Below are positions 9,701 through 21,014 of a stretch of 64,000 nucleotides of DNA, in pieces (position 1 is the stretch's first letter; each line of letters opens with the position of its first letter). Made by a program: the position numbers and the translations under genes. The notes under the pieces were generated by a model, which was given only the letters and a program-made list of their open reading frames with translations, had not been told where the DNA came from and did not search any database. The stretch comes from Flavobacterium luteolum (GTDB lineage Bacteria; Bacteroidota; Bacteroidia; Flavobacteriales; Flavobacteriaceae), in contig NZ_CP114286.1 in the NCBI RefSeq assembly GCF_027111275.1, forward strand, positions 4,264,501 through 4,328,500. The letters are read 5' to 3'.

Positions 9701-12700
9701 GAGCTTAAAGCGGCTACTGTAATAGTTAATGATCCTCCAACGCCAACATCCACAGAGAATACACAGAATTTCTGTTTAATCAATGCGCCAACGGTGGCTA
9801 ATCTTCAGGCAAATGAAGCTAATGTAGTTTGGTATCTTTCTAATATGGGAGGAACTGCATTAGATCCAACAACAGCATTGGTTGATGGAACAATTTATTA
9901 TGGAGCTATAAAGGATTTATTAGGTTGTGAGAGTTCAGTTAGATCAGAAATAACAGTACATGTAAATGATCCAGGAACACCGACTTTGGTGACAGCAGGA
10001 GTGCAAACTTTCTGTAAAGAAGATCTTCCGACATTTGCAAGCATTCAGACAAATGAAGCAAATATAGTTTGGTATACAGCTATAACAGGCGGAACATTGA
10101 TTCCATCGACAACAGCTCTGACAACAGGCCAGTATTTTGCAGCAATCTCAGATCTATTAACAGGCTGTGAAAGCGCTACGAGATTACCGGTTGATGTTAA
10201 TGTAAATGATCCAGGAACACCGACTTTGGTGACAGCAGGAGTGCAAACTTTCTGTAAAGAAGATCTTCCGACATTTGCGAGCATTCAGACAAATGAAGCA
10301 AATATAGTTTGGTATACAGCTATAACAGGCGGAACATTGATTCCATCTACTACAGCTCTGACAACAGGCCAGTATTTTGCAGCAATCTCAGATCCAGCGA
10401 CAGGCTGCGAAAGTGCTGCGAGATTAACAGTTGATGTAATTGTAAATGATCCAGGAACTCCAACATTGGTGACTGCGGGAACGCAAAACTTCTGTTTGGC
10501 AAATGCTCCTACGTTTGCAAGCATCCAGACTAATGAAGCTAACATTGTTTGGTATACAGCATTAATAGGCGGAACATTGATTCCACCAACAACAGCTCTG
10601 ACGACAGGGCAGTATTTTGCAGCGATTTCAGATCCAGCGACAGGCTGCGAAAGCGCTTCAAGATTGACAGTTGATGTAATTGTAAATGATCCGGGAACAC
10701 CGACTTTAGTAACAGCAGGAGTGCAAAATTTCTGTAAAGAAGATCTTCCGACATTTGCAAGCATTCAGTTCAATCAGGCAAATATAGTTTGGTACACGGC
10801 TTTAACAGGCGGAACATTGATTCCATCGACAACAGCTCTGACAACAGGCCAGTATTTTGCAGCAATCTCAGATCTATTGACAGGCTGTGAAAGCGCTACG
10901 AGATTACCGGTTGATGTGAATGTAAACGATCCTGGAACACCGACATTGGTGACAGCAGGAGTGCAAACTTTCTGTAAAGAAGATCTTCCAACATTTGCAA
11001 GCATTCAGACAAATGAAGCGAATATAGTTTGGTATACAGCTATAACAGGCGGAACATTGATTCCATCTACAACAGCTCTGACAACAGGCCAGTATTTTGC
11101 AGCAATCTCCGACCCAGCGACAGGCTGCGAAAGTGCTGCGAGATTAACAGTTGATGTAATTGTAAACGATCCAGGAACTCCAACATTGGTAACTGCGGGA
11201 ACGCAAAACTTCTGTTTGGCAAATGCTCCTACGTTTGCAAGCATCCAGACTAATGAAGCTAACATTGTTTGGTATACAGCATTAACAGGCGGAACATTGA
11301 TTCCATCTACTACAGCTCTGACGACAGGACAGTATTTTGCAGCGATTTCAGATCCAGCGACAGGTTGTGAAAGCGCTTCAAGATTGACCGTTGATGTAAT
11401 TGTAAACGATCCAGGAACACCGACTTTAGTAACAGCAGGAGTGCAAAATTTCTGTAAAGAAGATCTTCCGACATTTGCAAGCATTCAGTTCAATCAGGCA
11501 AATATAGTTTGGTACACGGCTTTAACAGGCGGAACATTGATTCCATCAACAACAGCTCTGACAACAGGCCAGTATTTTGCAGCAATCTCAGATCTATTGA
11601 CAGGCTGTGAAAGCGCTACGAGATTACCGGTTGATGTGAATGTAAACGATCCTGGAACACCGACTTTGGTGACAGCAGGAGTGCAAACTTTCTGTAAAGA
11701 AGATCTTCCAACATTTGCAAGCATTCAGACAAATGAAGCGAATATAGTTTGGTATACAGCTATAACAGGCGGAACATTGATTCCATCTACAACAGCTCTG
11801 ACAACAGGGCAGTATTTTGCAGCGATTTCAGATCCAACGACAGGTTGTGAAAGCGCCTTGAGATTGACAGTTGATGTAATTGTAAATGATCCGGGAACAC
11901 CGACTTTAGTAACAGCAGGAACGCAAAACTTCTGTTTGGCAAATGCTCCTACGTTTGCAATCATCCAGACTAATGAAGCTAACATTGTTTGGTATACAGC
12001 TATAACAGGCGGAACATTGATTCCATCTACAACAGCTCTGACGACAGGACAGTATTTTGCAGCGATTTCAGATCCAGCGACAGGCTGCGAAAGTGCTTCA
12101 AGATTGACAGTTGATGTAATTGTAAGCGATCCGGGAACACCGACTTTAGTAACAGCAGGAACACAAAACTTCTGTTTAGTTAATGCTCCAACATTTGCAA
12201 GCATTCAGTTCAATCAGGCAAATATTGTTTGGTATACAGCTTTAACAGGCGGAACGGTAATTCCATTAACAACAGCTTTAGCTACAGGCCAGTATTTTGT
12301 GGCAATCTCAGATCCATTAACAGGCTGTGAAAGCGCCACGAGATTACCAGTTGATGTGAATGTAACTGATCCTGCAACGCCAACAACAAATAGTACAACA
12401 CAAAATTTCTGTTCAGGAACAAATCCGACTGTTGCCAATCTTCAAGTGAATGAAAGCAATGTAGTTTGGTTTACTACGCAGACAGGAGGAACAGCTTTAG
12501 CTGCAACAGATGTTTTAACAACGACAACTTACTTTGGAGCAATTAAAGATCCAGCAACAGGATGTGAAAGCAGCGTAAGATTGCAAGTGGCTGTAACGGT
12601 TGGTAATCCAGCAAATCCAACAACAAACAATACAGCGCAGACTTTTTGTTCTGTAAATGCGCCAACGATTGCAAATATTCAAGTAAATGAAAGCAATGTA

Positions 12701-14212
12701 ACTTGGTTTACAACTGCCAGAGGAGGAACAGCAATTCCTGCAGGAACAGCTCTTGCTTCTGGAATATATTTTGGAAGTATTGTAGACGGAATAGGTTGCG
12801 AAAGTTCAACTCGTCTTCAGGTAACTGTTACCGTAGTTAATCCAAGCGCGACACCGACTACAGCTAATACAACACAAAACTTCTGTACTTTAAATTCGCC
12901 AACAGTGGCAAACATTCAAGTAAATGAAGCAAATGTTATTTGGTATAGCACAGCAACAGGAGGAACAGCGATTCCGCCAACAACAGCACTTGTAACAGGT
13001 ACATATTATGGTGCAGTTTCAAGTACAATTGGTTGCGAAAATCCAGCTAGATTGGCTGTTGTAGTAAATGTAAATTCACCAAGCGTGATAACAACACCAA
13101 GAACAACACAAACTTTCTGTTTATCTGCAGTGCCAACATTGGCTAATATTTTGGTAAACGAAACAAATGTAGTTTGGTACGCATCAGCAACTGGTGGAAC
13201 ACCATTGGCTAATACAACTCCACTTACAGCAACTACTTATTATGCTGGAGCGTTAACGAATACATTTAATGGCTGTGATAACGGACCAAGACTAGGAATT
13301 ACAATTGCATTCGAAAATGATGCTGCAGTTCAAATTGCTTCAACAGATGATACTCCATGTGTATTCAAAGGAGTAACGTATTCAATTGCAAATGGTAAAT
13401 CTAATTATGTATGGACTATTAACGGAGGTACAATTGTTTCAGGCGGAGGTACAAACGATGGATCTGTAACCGTTTCTTGGTCAGATATTGGTCCAGGAAC
13501 TGTAACGGTGGCTTATGTTAATAATTGTGATGAGAGAACCATAAAAACTCTAAATGTTACAGTAGCAAGCTGTTCAGATCTAACGATTACTCATACGGTT
13601 GATAATCCTACACCAAATTTTGGAGATCAGGTAACCTTTACAATAACTGTAAACAATGTAGGAGAAGGCGATTTCATCAATACGCTTGTGAGTGATTTAC
13701 TTCCTAGCGGTTTACAATTGGTAAGTTTATCTGCAACATCAGGAACATACGATCCAGCAACACAGCTTTGGACAATACCAACGCTTAATGCAGGTCAGAG
13801 TGTAGTATTGACAATAGTGGCAGAAGTTTTACCAAATGGCAATTATACAAGTGTCGCAACTGTAGAAACTTCAACTCCGCTAGATGTTGATGCATCAAAC
13901 AATTCAGCTTCAGTTACATTAGAACCAATTTGTTTAACTGTTTACAATGAGTTTACTCCAAATAATGATGGTAAAAACGATTTGTTCAGAATAGACTGTA
14001 TTGAGTCTTATCCAAACAACGAGTTGAAAGTGTTCAACAGATACGGAGCATTAGTGTATAGTAAAGCACATTATGAAAATGATTGGAACGGAACAGCAAA
14101 TGTATCCGGTGTAATTAATAGAGGAGATATGCTGCCAACAGGTACTTATTTTTATGTGATAACCATTGGAGATGGAACGGTTAAAAAAGGCTGGTTGTCT
14201 ATCATGAGATAA
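3794..14212 (+). CDS. Giant SprB-like repeat adhesin, T9SS type B substrate
   Basis: This 3,472-residue secreted protein has a signal peptide with a long hydrophobic run ending NFAQ (about residues 1-35). Next come five lectin- or CBM-like beta domains of about 150 residues (nt about 3900, 5143, 6367, 7870, 8377), mixed with Ig-like CHU_C-associated repeats (WYDAPTGG core and a conserved Cys pair). Ten near-identical 80-residue repeats follow (nt 9968-12367), then diverged repeats, a DUF11-like domain (about residues 3260-3376) and a C-terminal gliding-motility-type domain (EFTPNNDGKNDLF, then GTYFYVI). The last marks type IX secretion of type B. ATG 3794 was chosen over TTG 3722 because the signal peptide begins there. 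The SprF-like gene downstream fits co-secretion. The ligand is unknown. Confidence 0.93.
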   Translation: MKKKFTFYDLIIQKRLFAVWLLLFLLLLSNKNFAQTFCRPTANTTSIGGVCLGPTGVTNAALAYDSSLSTYATITNSLGVACFAQETVTFNQTAKAGDEIVLYYGNGSAVISAGVLANSTLQPLLSGSPAGDAVPLSGLVNLQLLDNGDNINVVKYTLTSDANQIKIQTGGLVSLLINLRIYDVRLQFAKPTIANGETQSVCFGQSVALSATAATGTTVAWYDSPTATTPLSSVGTYTTPALTATTTYYVSTSRNAGCESDQRLPVTINVIQPIVPVISTTGTTICSAGATQATTLSVINPVLGTTYNWYDAATGGTLLATGSTYTPTVPLGTSTFYVEASIGTCKSTRTPVTVTSTSVPALATVLTQSVSILSGQNATLSASTTEPGVGLDWYDVPTGGTKLLANSNTFTTPILTATKTYYVESVNLTGGCVSATRVPVTVTVQPTASGGCLEASSQVTTQIGICLLCNATNPNFSVDGNPATAARLTIPANVVGSMQQTLQFTNPGKAGDNVDVDLELPGGLADVQLLSAISLATYNGATYNNDRVTINNPLITLQLLSGTKYRASVKAGANFDRVEVRLGGVLGLLTNLDIYQATYRYKAPTVSGNTTICSGQTATLNASLALGETIKWYDASTGGNLLASTASFTTPALTANTTYYVELTRNGCVNSERNPVAVTVNNPVAPTSISTVPTNLCSGETTTITIQSPVAGTTYNWYDAATGGTLVFTGTSFVTPSLTVPTIYHIEAVIGTCLSARTPVNVNVNPRPAPPVPVSANVIIQSGQNVQLSVVSSPGVSYLWYDAPTGGNLLQGTGSNIYTPNPVLTANKTFYVEAVSTASDCKSTSRTAINVMVTNTVSTCLQPSSQTTSIDPGLLCALCTFSNPGDSVDNDIDTFATLSTVAGVAGSYVQQILTFPSEGKVGDIIEVELALPGGLADVSLLGGVSLATYGEVFGAPVFNNDRVLLNNGLISLQLLSGDRFKASFVATAPFNQVEIRLGGVVTLLTNLNIYGASYRFPNATITGAAAPICAGQAATLTATSTGTETFTWYDAPTGGNIVAVSPTLPLTATTIYYLEATRGGTCINSVRQPVTVNVLSIPTDADITIASPLTASCAGGIVLAPTSALAGATFRYYTDQNKTQEITTGTVTGITYLKDPTTGALTISGLTSASPTNTYYVSVSNGGLCENINGTLKEVVVNYPAGSALTVTSPFVGCTKVNLKDAIANFDANTTYTFFDSANNPITDQAAANITVSGNYFIQAQKTGVACPSVKVPVTVNVTPLPTLTGVTNSIAVTKGSSVTLTATSNGTITWYDPQGNALGSNSTGPLNTVGVFTYTVVASNGSCTTSQTVTISVIDPATCDTLLERVYANSQLSGSVITGNVTNGALAVDADPSTFSTITTGLGVLGVGTTWQNLQWPTTIPKGTPVTVKLGLENSLIAVGQSVTVIGTKRDGSNNPIDIGTLQSVSSSLLNLLPGQNSFEYTFVPSNASGVQDYDGIRVQLGAVLGVAQNINVYDAYYKKQVSQIACGQGDIEDIFSGVKDMGVGALTATVGVSNPWNVADGDVATYATMFSGAGVLAAAELTTKFRTPSMVGDSLRITISKPGTLLNLNLLTGFRIQLYSGNIAVGAPIENTSSLLTLKLLSGDTMAMTIVAPQTQPYDKVVITFGGVASVLDQLRVHTIDRVTNTKVIGSGLDNKLTVCPGDNITLQVPPKSCADYAWYDSPTGGNLVASGQTYTIPVALPAGTYKYYVQPIRYGCAALERGEVTVVVRATTPVSAVANVTINGGNSTIICSETGTVTLDAILSNTPVLTNPVYHWYSFDGTTSQLIAGETTSKLVINGLAPGTYTYYLGVSSDEYCETIPANRKQVTFTILPTSLESDIVVNNASICHNTDAVLTPTSALPTPVFFWYLDANKTQPILNGTVSGVTYAVDSTTGVLTVSGLTPAMSPLTYYVAVTSDNTCQNKNGELKAATVIVNDPPTPTSTENTQNFCLINAPTVANLQANEANVVWYLSNMGGTALDPTTALVDGTIYYGAIKDLLGCESSVRSEITVHVNDPGTPTLVTAGVQTFCKEDLPTFASIQTNEANIVWYTAITGGTLIPSTTALTTGQYFAAISDLLTGCESATRLPVDVNVNDPGTPTLVTAGVQTFCKEDLPTFASIQTNEANIVWYTAITGGTLIPSTTALTTGQYFAAISDPATGCESAARLTVDVIVNDPGTPTLVTAGTQNFCLANAPTFASIQTNEANIVWYTALIGGTLIPPTTALTTGQYFAAISDPATGCESASRLTVDVIVNDPGTPTLVTAGVQNFCKEDLPTFASIQFNQANIVWYTALTGGTLIPSTTALTTGQYFAAISDLLTGCESATRLPVDVNVNDPGTPTLVTAGVQTFCKEDLPTFASIQTNEANIVWYTAITGGTLIPSTTALTTGQYFAAISDPATGCESAARLTVDVIVNDPGTPTLVTAGTQNFCLANAPTFASIQTNEANIVWYTALTGGTLIPSTTALTTGQYFAAISDPATGCESASRLTVDVIVNDPGTPTLVTAGVQNFCKEDLPTFASIQFNQANIVWYTALTGGTLIPSTTALTTGQYFAAISDLLTGCESATRLPVDVNVNDPGTPTLVTAGVQTFCKEDLPTFASIQTNEANIVWYTAITGGTLIPSTTALTTGQYFAAISDPTTGCESALRLTVDVIVNDPGTPTLVTAGTQNFCLANAPTFAIIQTNEANIVWYTAITGGTLIPSTTALTTGQYFAAISDPATGCESASRLTVDVIVSDPGTPTLVTAGTQNFCLVNAPTFASIQFNQANIVWYTALTGGTVIPLTTALATGQYFVAISDPLTGCESATRLPVDVNVTDPATPTTNSTTQNFCSGTNPTVANLQVNESNVVWFTTQTGGTALAATDVLTTTTYFGAIKDPATGCESSVRLQVAVTVGNPANPTTNNTAQTFCSVNAPTIANIQVNESNVTWFTTARGGTAIPAGTALASGIYFGSIVDGIGCESSTRLQVTVTVVNPSATPTTANTTQNFCTLNSPTVANIQVNEANVIWYSTATGGTAIPPTTALVTGTYYGAVSSTIGCENPARLAVVVNVNSPSVITTPRTTQTFCLSAVPTLANILVNETNVVWYASATGGTPLANTTPLTATTYYAGALTNTFNGCDNGPRLGITIAFENDAAVQIASTDDTPCVFKGVTYSIANGKSNYVWTINGGTIVSGGGTNDGSVTVSWSDIGPGTVTVAYVNNCDERTIKTLNVTVASCSDLTITHTVDNPTPNFGDQVTFTITVNNVGEGDFINTLVSDLLPSGLQLVSLSATSGTYDPATQLWTIPTLNAGQSVVLTIVAEVLPNGNYTSVATVETSTPLDVDASNNSASVTLEPICLTVYNEFTPNNDGKNDLFRIDCIESYPNNELKVFNRYGALVYSKAHYENDWNGTANVSGVINRGDMLPTGTYFYVITIGDGTVKKGWLSIMR
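9968..12367 (+). repeat. Ten in-frame 240-bp tandem repeats with a 720-bp higher order
   Basis: Units of exactly 240 bp start at 9968 and every 240 bp up to 12128, each beginning GATCC(A/T/G)GGAAC and coding 80 residues with one Cys pair. From 10208 they form three A-B-C triplets of 720 bp (10208-10927, 10928-11647, 11648-12367): A units carry CKEDLPTF with TNEAN, B units CLANAPTF with TNEAN, C units FNQAN. The first unit (9968) stands alone. Confidence 0.95.
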
Positions 14213-14259
14213 CCCACTTCTATTAATCATCTAATTAATTAAACTAAATAAGTATCGTT

Positions 14260-15192
14260 ATGAAACTATATATAAAATCATTAGAAACATATTTTATATT
14301 AATATGTTCTTTTATTACGGTTTGCGCTTCGGCACAGCAAGATCCCGAATATACACAGTATATGTATAACACTATGGCGGTAAATCCAGCGTATGCTGGA
14401 TCTACCGGAACCATAGAAGCAGCACTTTTATATCGTTCTCAATGGGTAGGAATGCCTGGTGCACCAGAAACACAATCATTCTCCATTCATTCTCCTCTTA
14501 GAAATGAAAAACTTGGATTGGGTTTAAGCATTGTTAATGATAAAATTGGACCTTCCAACGAACTATATCTTGATGGAAACTTTTCTTATTCATTGCCTCT
14601 TGGTTATGAAAAAAGATTGGCTTTTGGTATTAAAGCAGGAACAAGAATGCTAAACATCGATTGGTCTAAAGGAAGATATTATGATAATGATGATGTTTTA
14701 TTAAATCAGAATATTAACAATCAGATGAAATTAGCTGTAGGAGCAGGGATTTACTATTATACAGATAAATGGTATGTAGGATTTTCGATTCCAAGTTTTA
14801 TTCAGAATGATTACTATGACGATGTTCGTGAATCTATTGATTATGATCGTATGCATTACTATTTAATGGGAGGTTATGTTTTTGATTTGAATCCAAATTT
14901 GAAATTTAAACCAGCATTTTTAGTAAAAGCAGTAAGCGGAGCTCCACTTACCGCAGATATATCGGCAAATTTCATGATTCAGGAAAAGTTTGTTATAGGG
15001 GGAGCATATCGAACAGATGATTCGGTAAGTATACTGGCAGGTTTTCAAATAGCACCAAGTTTCTTTCTTGGATATGCTTTTGATTACACTGTAAGCCAAT
15101 TGAACAAATACAATGATGGTTCACACGAATTCATCTTGCGTTATCAATTTGTGCAAAAACAAAGTAAAATTAAATCTCCTCGATTCTTCTAA
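14260..15192 (+). CDS. PorP/SprF family outer-membrane protein
   Basis: This 310-residue protein has a signal peptide (cut after ASA or Q near residue 26) and the PorP/SprF hallmarks: QDPEYTQYMYNTMAVNPAYAGS near the mature N-terminus, then alternating beta strands rich in aromatic residues and Gly. It should be an outer-membrane beta barrel. In Flavobacterium johnsoniae, SprF is needed for secretion of the SprB adhesin, and similar proteins are paired with other type B CTD substrates. It starts 47 bp after the giant adhesin gene, so it is most likely that adhesin's dedicated partner (inference). Confidence 0.92.
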   Translation: MKLYIKSLETYFILICSFITVCASAQQDPEYTQYMYNTMAVNPAYAGSTGTIEAALLYRSQWVGMPGAPETQSFSIHSPLRNEKLGLGLSIVNDKIGPSNELYLDGNFSYSLPLGYEKRLAFGIKAGTRMLNIDWSKGRYYDNDDVLLNQNINNQMKLAVGAGIYYYTDKWYVGFSIPSFIQNDYYDDVRESIDYDRMHYYLMGGYVFDLNPNLKFKPAFLVKAVSGAPLTADISANFMIQEKFVIGGAYRTDDSVSILAGFQIAPSFFLGYAFDYTVSQLNKYNDGSHEFILRYQFVQKQSKIKSPRFF

Positions 15193-15203
15193 AAATAAAA
15201 CTT

Positions 15204-17141
15204 ATGAGAAAACTATATATCCTATGTTTAATTTTGAGCGTTACGTTTAGTTTCGCTCAAAAAACTAATTTGAAGAAAGCTGATGCTTTATTTAGAAGCT
15301 TTTCTTATTTGGATGCTTCCAAAGCTTATGAAGAATGTTTACAAAACATAAAAGATCCGTCAGCGCAGACTTTGAAGAATGCGGCAGATTCCTACTATTT
15401 TATTTCCGATTCTAGAAATGCACTTAAATGGTACAGAAAATTATATGAAGTGCAAGGAAATAATCTGACTGATATTTACTATTTGCGTTACATTCAATCT
15501 ATGAAAGCAGTTATGGATTATGATGAAGCAGATAAAATAACAAAAGAATATTTAGATAAAAAAGGTGATAAAGCAGAGATTAACCGATATGTTGCCCAAA
15601 AGAAATATATGGACAGCGTAGCAAAGGCAAAACCTCTATATACCATTAAAAATTTAGATATTAATACGAGTAAATCAGACTTCGGAGCTACATTTTTTAG
15701 AGACAATGTAGTATTTACATCGGCTCGTGATACCACAAAGTTTAGCGAAAAATTGTATACTTGGAACAACCAGCCTTTTCTTAATCTGTATATTGCAGAA
15801 AGAAATCCAGCAGATGGAAGTTTATTTAACGAAACAGTTTTTCTGCCGAATATAATGACAAAATATCATGAAGCTACGGCAAGTTTTGATAATCAGGGAA
15901 AAACAATTTATTATTCAACCAATATTGTAAAGAAAAACAAATTGGTTGTTGATGAAGCGAGAGTCAATAATTTTCAGATTGTTAAAGGCTCGATCGTTAA
16001 TAATAAATTAGAAAATCCAGAGAAAGTATTTTTTGATAGTGATGATTATTCCGTAGGGCATCCTGCATTAAGTGAAGACGGAAGACTGCTTTTCTTTGCT
16101 TCAGATATGCCTGGAGGGCAAGGTGAAACCGATCTTTATATGGTAAAAATTGCGGCGGATGGGACTATGAGTTCGCCTCAGAATTTAGGGCCAAATATCA
16201 ATACAATTGGTAATGAAGTTTTTCCATTCTTCCAAAACGGAGTTTTGTACTTTTCTTCTGACGGACATTATGGCTGGGGAGATCTGGATTTATACGAAAG
16301 TAAGCTTCAGGCAGACGGAACTTTTTCAGTGCCAAAAAACCTTGGAGCGCCTATCAACAGCAATAAAGACGATTTTTCTTTTATAATTGACAAAACAGAT
16401 GCTTATGGCTATTTTTCTTCAAATCGAGCAGGAGGAAAAGGTGATGATGATATCTATTCTTTTGTAAAAGGAAAACCAATTTGTAACCAAAGTATATCTG
16501 GAATGGCTATCGATCATAAAACCAAAAAGCCTTTGACCGATGTTACCATAATGGCGTACAACTCTTTTAGCGAAGTTTTAGGTGAAACCAAAACAAATTT
16601 CGACGGTAAGTATGCCATTGAAGTTCCTTGTAACAAAGTAATCAAAATGATTGCAGCAAAACCGAATTACAGTAGTGATGACAAAACTGTAGAAACAACA
16701 GAGCAAAATGGTGGCGAAATAAAAGATGTAAACTTTGAATTAAGCAATTACGACGATTTGGTTGTGAAAAAACAAGGAGTAGAAAAAGTAGATGTTAACC
16801 CAATTTATTTTGACTACGACAAATTCGATATTACTCCAAAAGCTGTAGAAGAATTAGCTAAGGTTGTATTTATAATGCAGAAATTTCCAAACATCAGAAT
16901 CAAAATTGAATCTCACACAGATTCACGCGGAAAAGATGCATATAATTTAAAACTTTCAGACAATAGAGCAAAATCGACACGAGATTATATCCTTTCGCAA
17001 GGCATAGATGCTTCTCGAATTGAAAGTGCCATTGGGTATGGAGAGACTCGTTTAATTAATAAATGTAAAAATGGTGTAAAATGTACCGAAGAAGAACATT
17101 TGTTAAATAGACGTTCAGACTTTATCATTATTCAAAAATAA
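15204..17141 (+). CDS. OmpA-family protein with TPR, PD40 and carboxypeptidase-like regulatory domain
   Basis: This 645-residue envelope protein starts with a short signal peptide (ending FSFAQ) and TPR-like helices (about residues 20-130). PD40/WD40-like beta-propeller repeats follow (LFFASDMPGGQGETDLYM, LYFSSDGHYGWGDLDLYE, GYFSSNRAGGKGDDDIY), then a CarboxypepD_reg-like beta sandwich (about 430-510) and an OmpA/MotB peptidoglycan-binding domain (NPIYFDYDKFDI, then HTDSRGKDAYNLKLSDNRA with the Asp and Arg that bind diaminopimelate). It lies 11 bp after the SprF-like gene. It probably anchors the adhesin machinery to peptidoglycan, as in other adhesin-SprF-OmpA clusters. Confidence 0.92.
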   Translation: MRKLYILCLILSVTFSFAQKTNLKKADALFRSFSYLDASKAYEECLQNIKDPSAQTLKNAADSYYFISDSRNALKWYRKLYEVQGNNLTDIYYLRYIQSMKAVMDYDEADKITKEYLDKKGDKAEINRYVAQKKYMDSVAKAKPLYTIKNLDINTSKSDFGATFFRDNVVFTSARDTTKFSEKLYTWNNQPFLNLYIAERNPADGSLFNETVFLPNIMTKYHEATASFDNQGKTIYYSTNIVKKNKLVVDEARVNNFQIVKGSIVNNKLENPEKVFFDSDDYSVGHPALSEDGRLLFFASDMPGGQGETDLYMVKIAADGTMSSPQNLGPNINTIGNEVFPFFQNGVLYFSSDGHYGWGDLDLYESKLQADGTFSVPKNLGAPINSNKDDFSFIIDKTDAYGYFSSNRAGGKGDDDIYSFVKGKPICNQSISGMAIDHKTKKPLTDVTIMAYNSFSEVLGETKTNFDGKYAIEVPCNKVIKMIAAKPNYSSDDKTVETTEQNGGEIKDVNFELSNYDDLVVKKQGVEKVDVNPIYFDYDKFDITPKAVEELAKVVFIMQKFPNIRIKIESHTDSRGKDAYNLKLSDNRAKSTRDYILSQGIDASRIESAIGYGETRLINKCKNGVKCTEEEHLLNRRSDFIIIQK

Positions 17142-17251
17142 TTTTATATTTTCGCTGTAAACTATTGATTTTCAGTTTAAAATACAAAACGTCGAAACCA
17201 TTTGGAAGTTGGTTTTTTTAATTCTTTTTTAAGAATAATGGACAAGGAGAG

Positions 17252-17287
17252 AATCAGACTGCATGAATTTGCAGTCTGATTTTTGAT
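17252..17287 (+). terminator. Terminator after the adhesin operon
   Basis: A perfect 12-bp stem (AATCAGACTGCA / TGCAGTCTGATT) with a 6-nt loop is followed by TTTGATTTT. It lies 110 bp after the OmpA gene and ends the adhesin-SprF-OmpA transcript. Confidence 0.85.
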
Positions 17288-17318
17288 TTTCTAAAACTTT
17301 AATTTTTTCTGCATTTGA

Positions 17319-20056
<2,738 letters not shown>

Positions 20057-20070
<14 letters not shown>

Positions 20071-20968
20071 TTGCGCTTTGGTTGGTGTGAGCTTTGTCTT
20101 TATCAAAATAGAAATCGATACGGCCTAAATTAATTCCGTAGCATCCCACTTGATTTACCAGCACATCTTTTCCTGCCTTATTCTTTACGATTGTAGGTTT
20201 GTCTAAGAAAGTATGTGTGTGGCCTCCAATGATAAGATCAATATCCTGAGTTTGTGCAGCAAATGTCAAATCACTTATTTTACTTGGCTCGTCTTTATAT
20301 TTGTAACCTAAATGCGAAAGACAAATTACCAAATCACATTTTTGTTCTTGTTTTAAAAGTTTTGTCATATCCTGAGCAACTTCAACAGGATTGTTATAAA
20401 CTGTTTCAAGGTATAATTTTTTATCTACTAAACCTTGAAGTTCAATTCCAACACCAAAAACACCAACTTTAATTCCATTCTTATTAAAGATTTTGTACGG
20501 TTTAACATGTCCGTCCATAACCGTGTTTTTAAAATCGTAGTTAGAGTTGATAAAGTCAAAAGTTGCATGCGGAAGCTGAGCGTATAATCCGTCAAGACCA
20601 TTGTCAAAATCATGATTTCCAATTGTTGAAGCATCATATTTCATCATGCTCATCAATTTAAATTCCAATTCACCTCCATAATAATTAAAATAAGGCGTTC
20701 CTTGGAAAATATCTCCAGCATCCAATAAAAGAACATTTGGGTTCTCTTTACGGATAGCTTCAATTAATGTTGCACGGCGAGAAACGCCTCCTTTATTAGG
20801 ATTACGCGGATCATCAGCAGGAAAAGGATCAATGTGGCTATGCACATCATTAGTATGTAGAATTGTTAGATGCTTAATATCGTTACTTTCAAAACTGCTC
20901 AAAGACAATCCTAAACTTAATAGGGCAGTACTCGCTGCTGTTTTTTCGATAAACTCTCTTCTTTTCAT
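20057..20968 (-). CDS. Metallophosphatase (5'-nucleotidase catalytic domain)
   Basis: This 303-residue exported phosphoesterase starts MKRREFIEKTAAS, a twin-arginine-like signal. The calcineurin-like metal motifs are complete: HTNDVHSH, DAGDIFQG, GNHDFDNG, LSHLGY and GGHTHTF. This is the catalytic half of a 5'-nucleotidase; the substrate-binding C-terminal half is encoded separately just upstream. ATG at 20968 was chosen over 21049, which would overlap the upstream gene and bury the signal. It probably releases nucleosides and phosphate outside the cytoplasm. The substrate is inferred from the family. Confidence 0.9.
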
Positions 20969-21014
20969 TTTATATATTTTTTGCAGAAATGCTATACTTG
21001 TTTTTTTGTAATTT

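Noticed and set aside
10045..12438. Series of minus-strand ORFs of 74-159 codons across the adhesin repeats
   Set aside because: They recur with the 240/720-bp repeat period and mirror the coding strand; they are by-products of the repeated sense codons.
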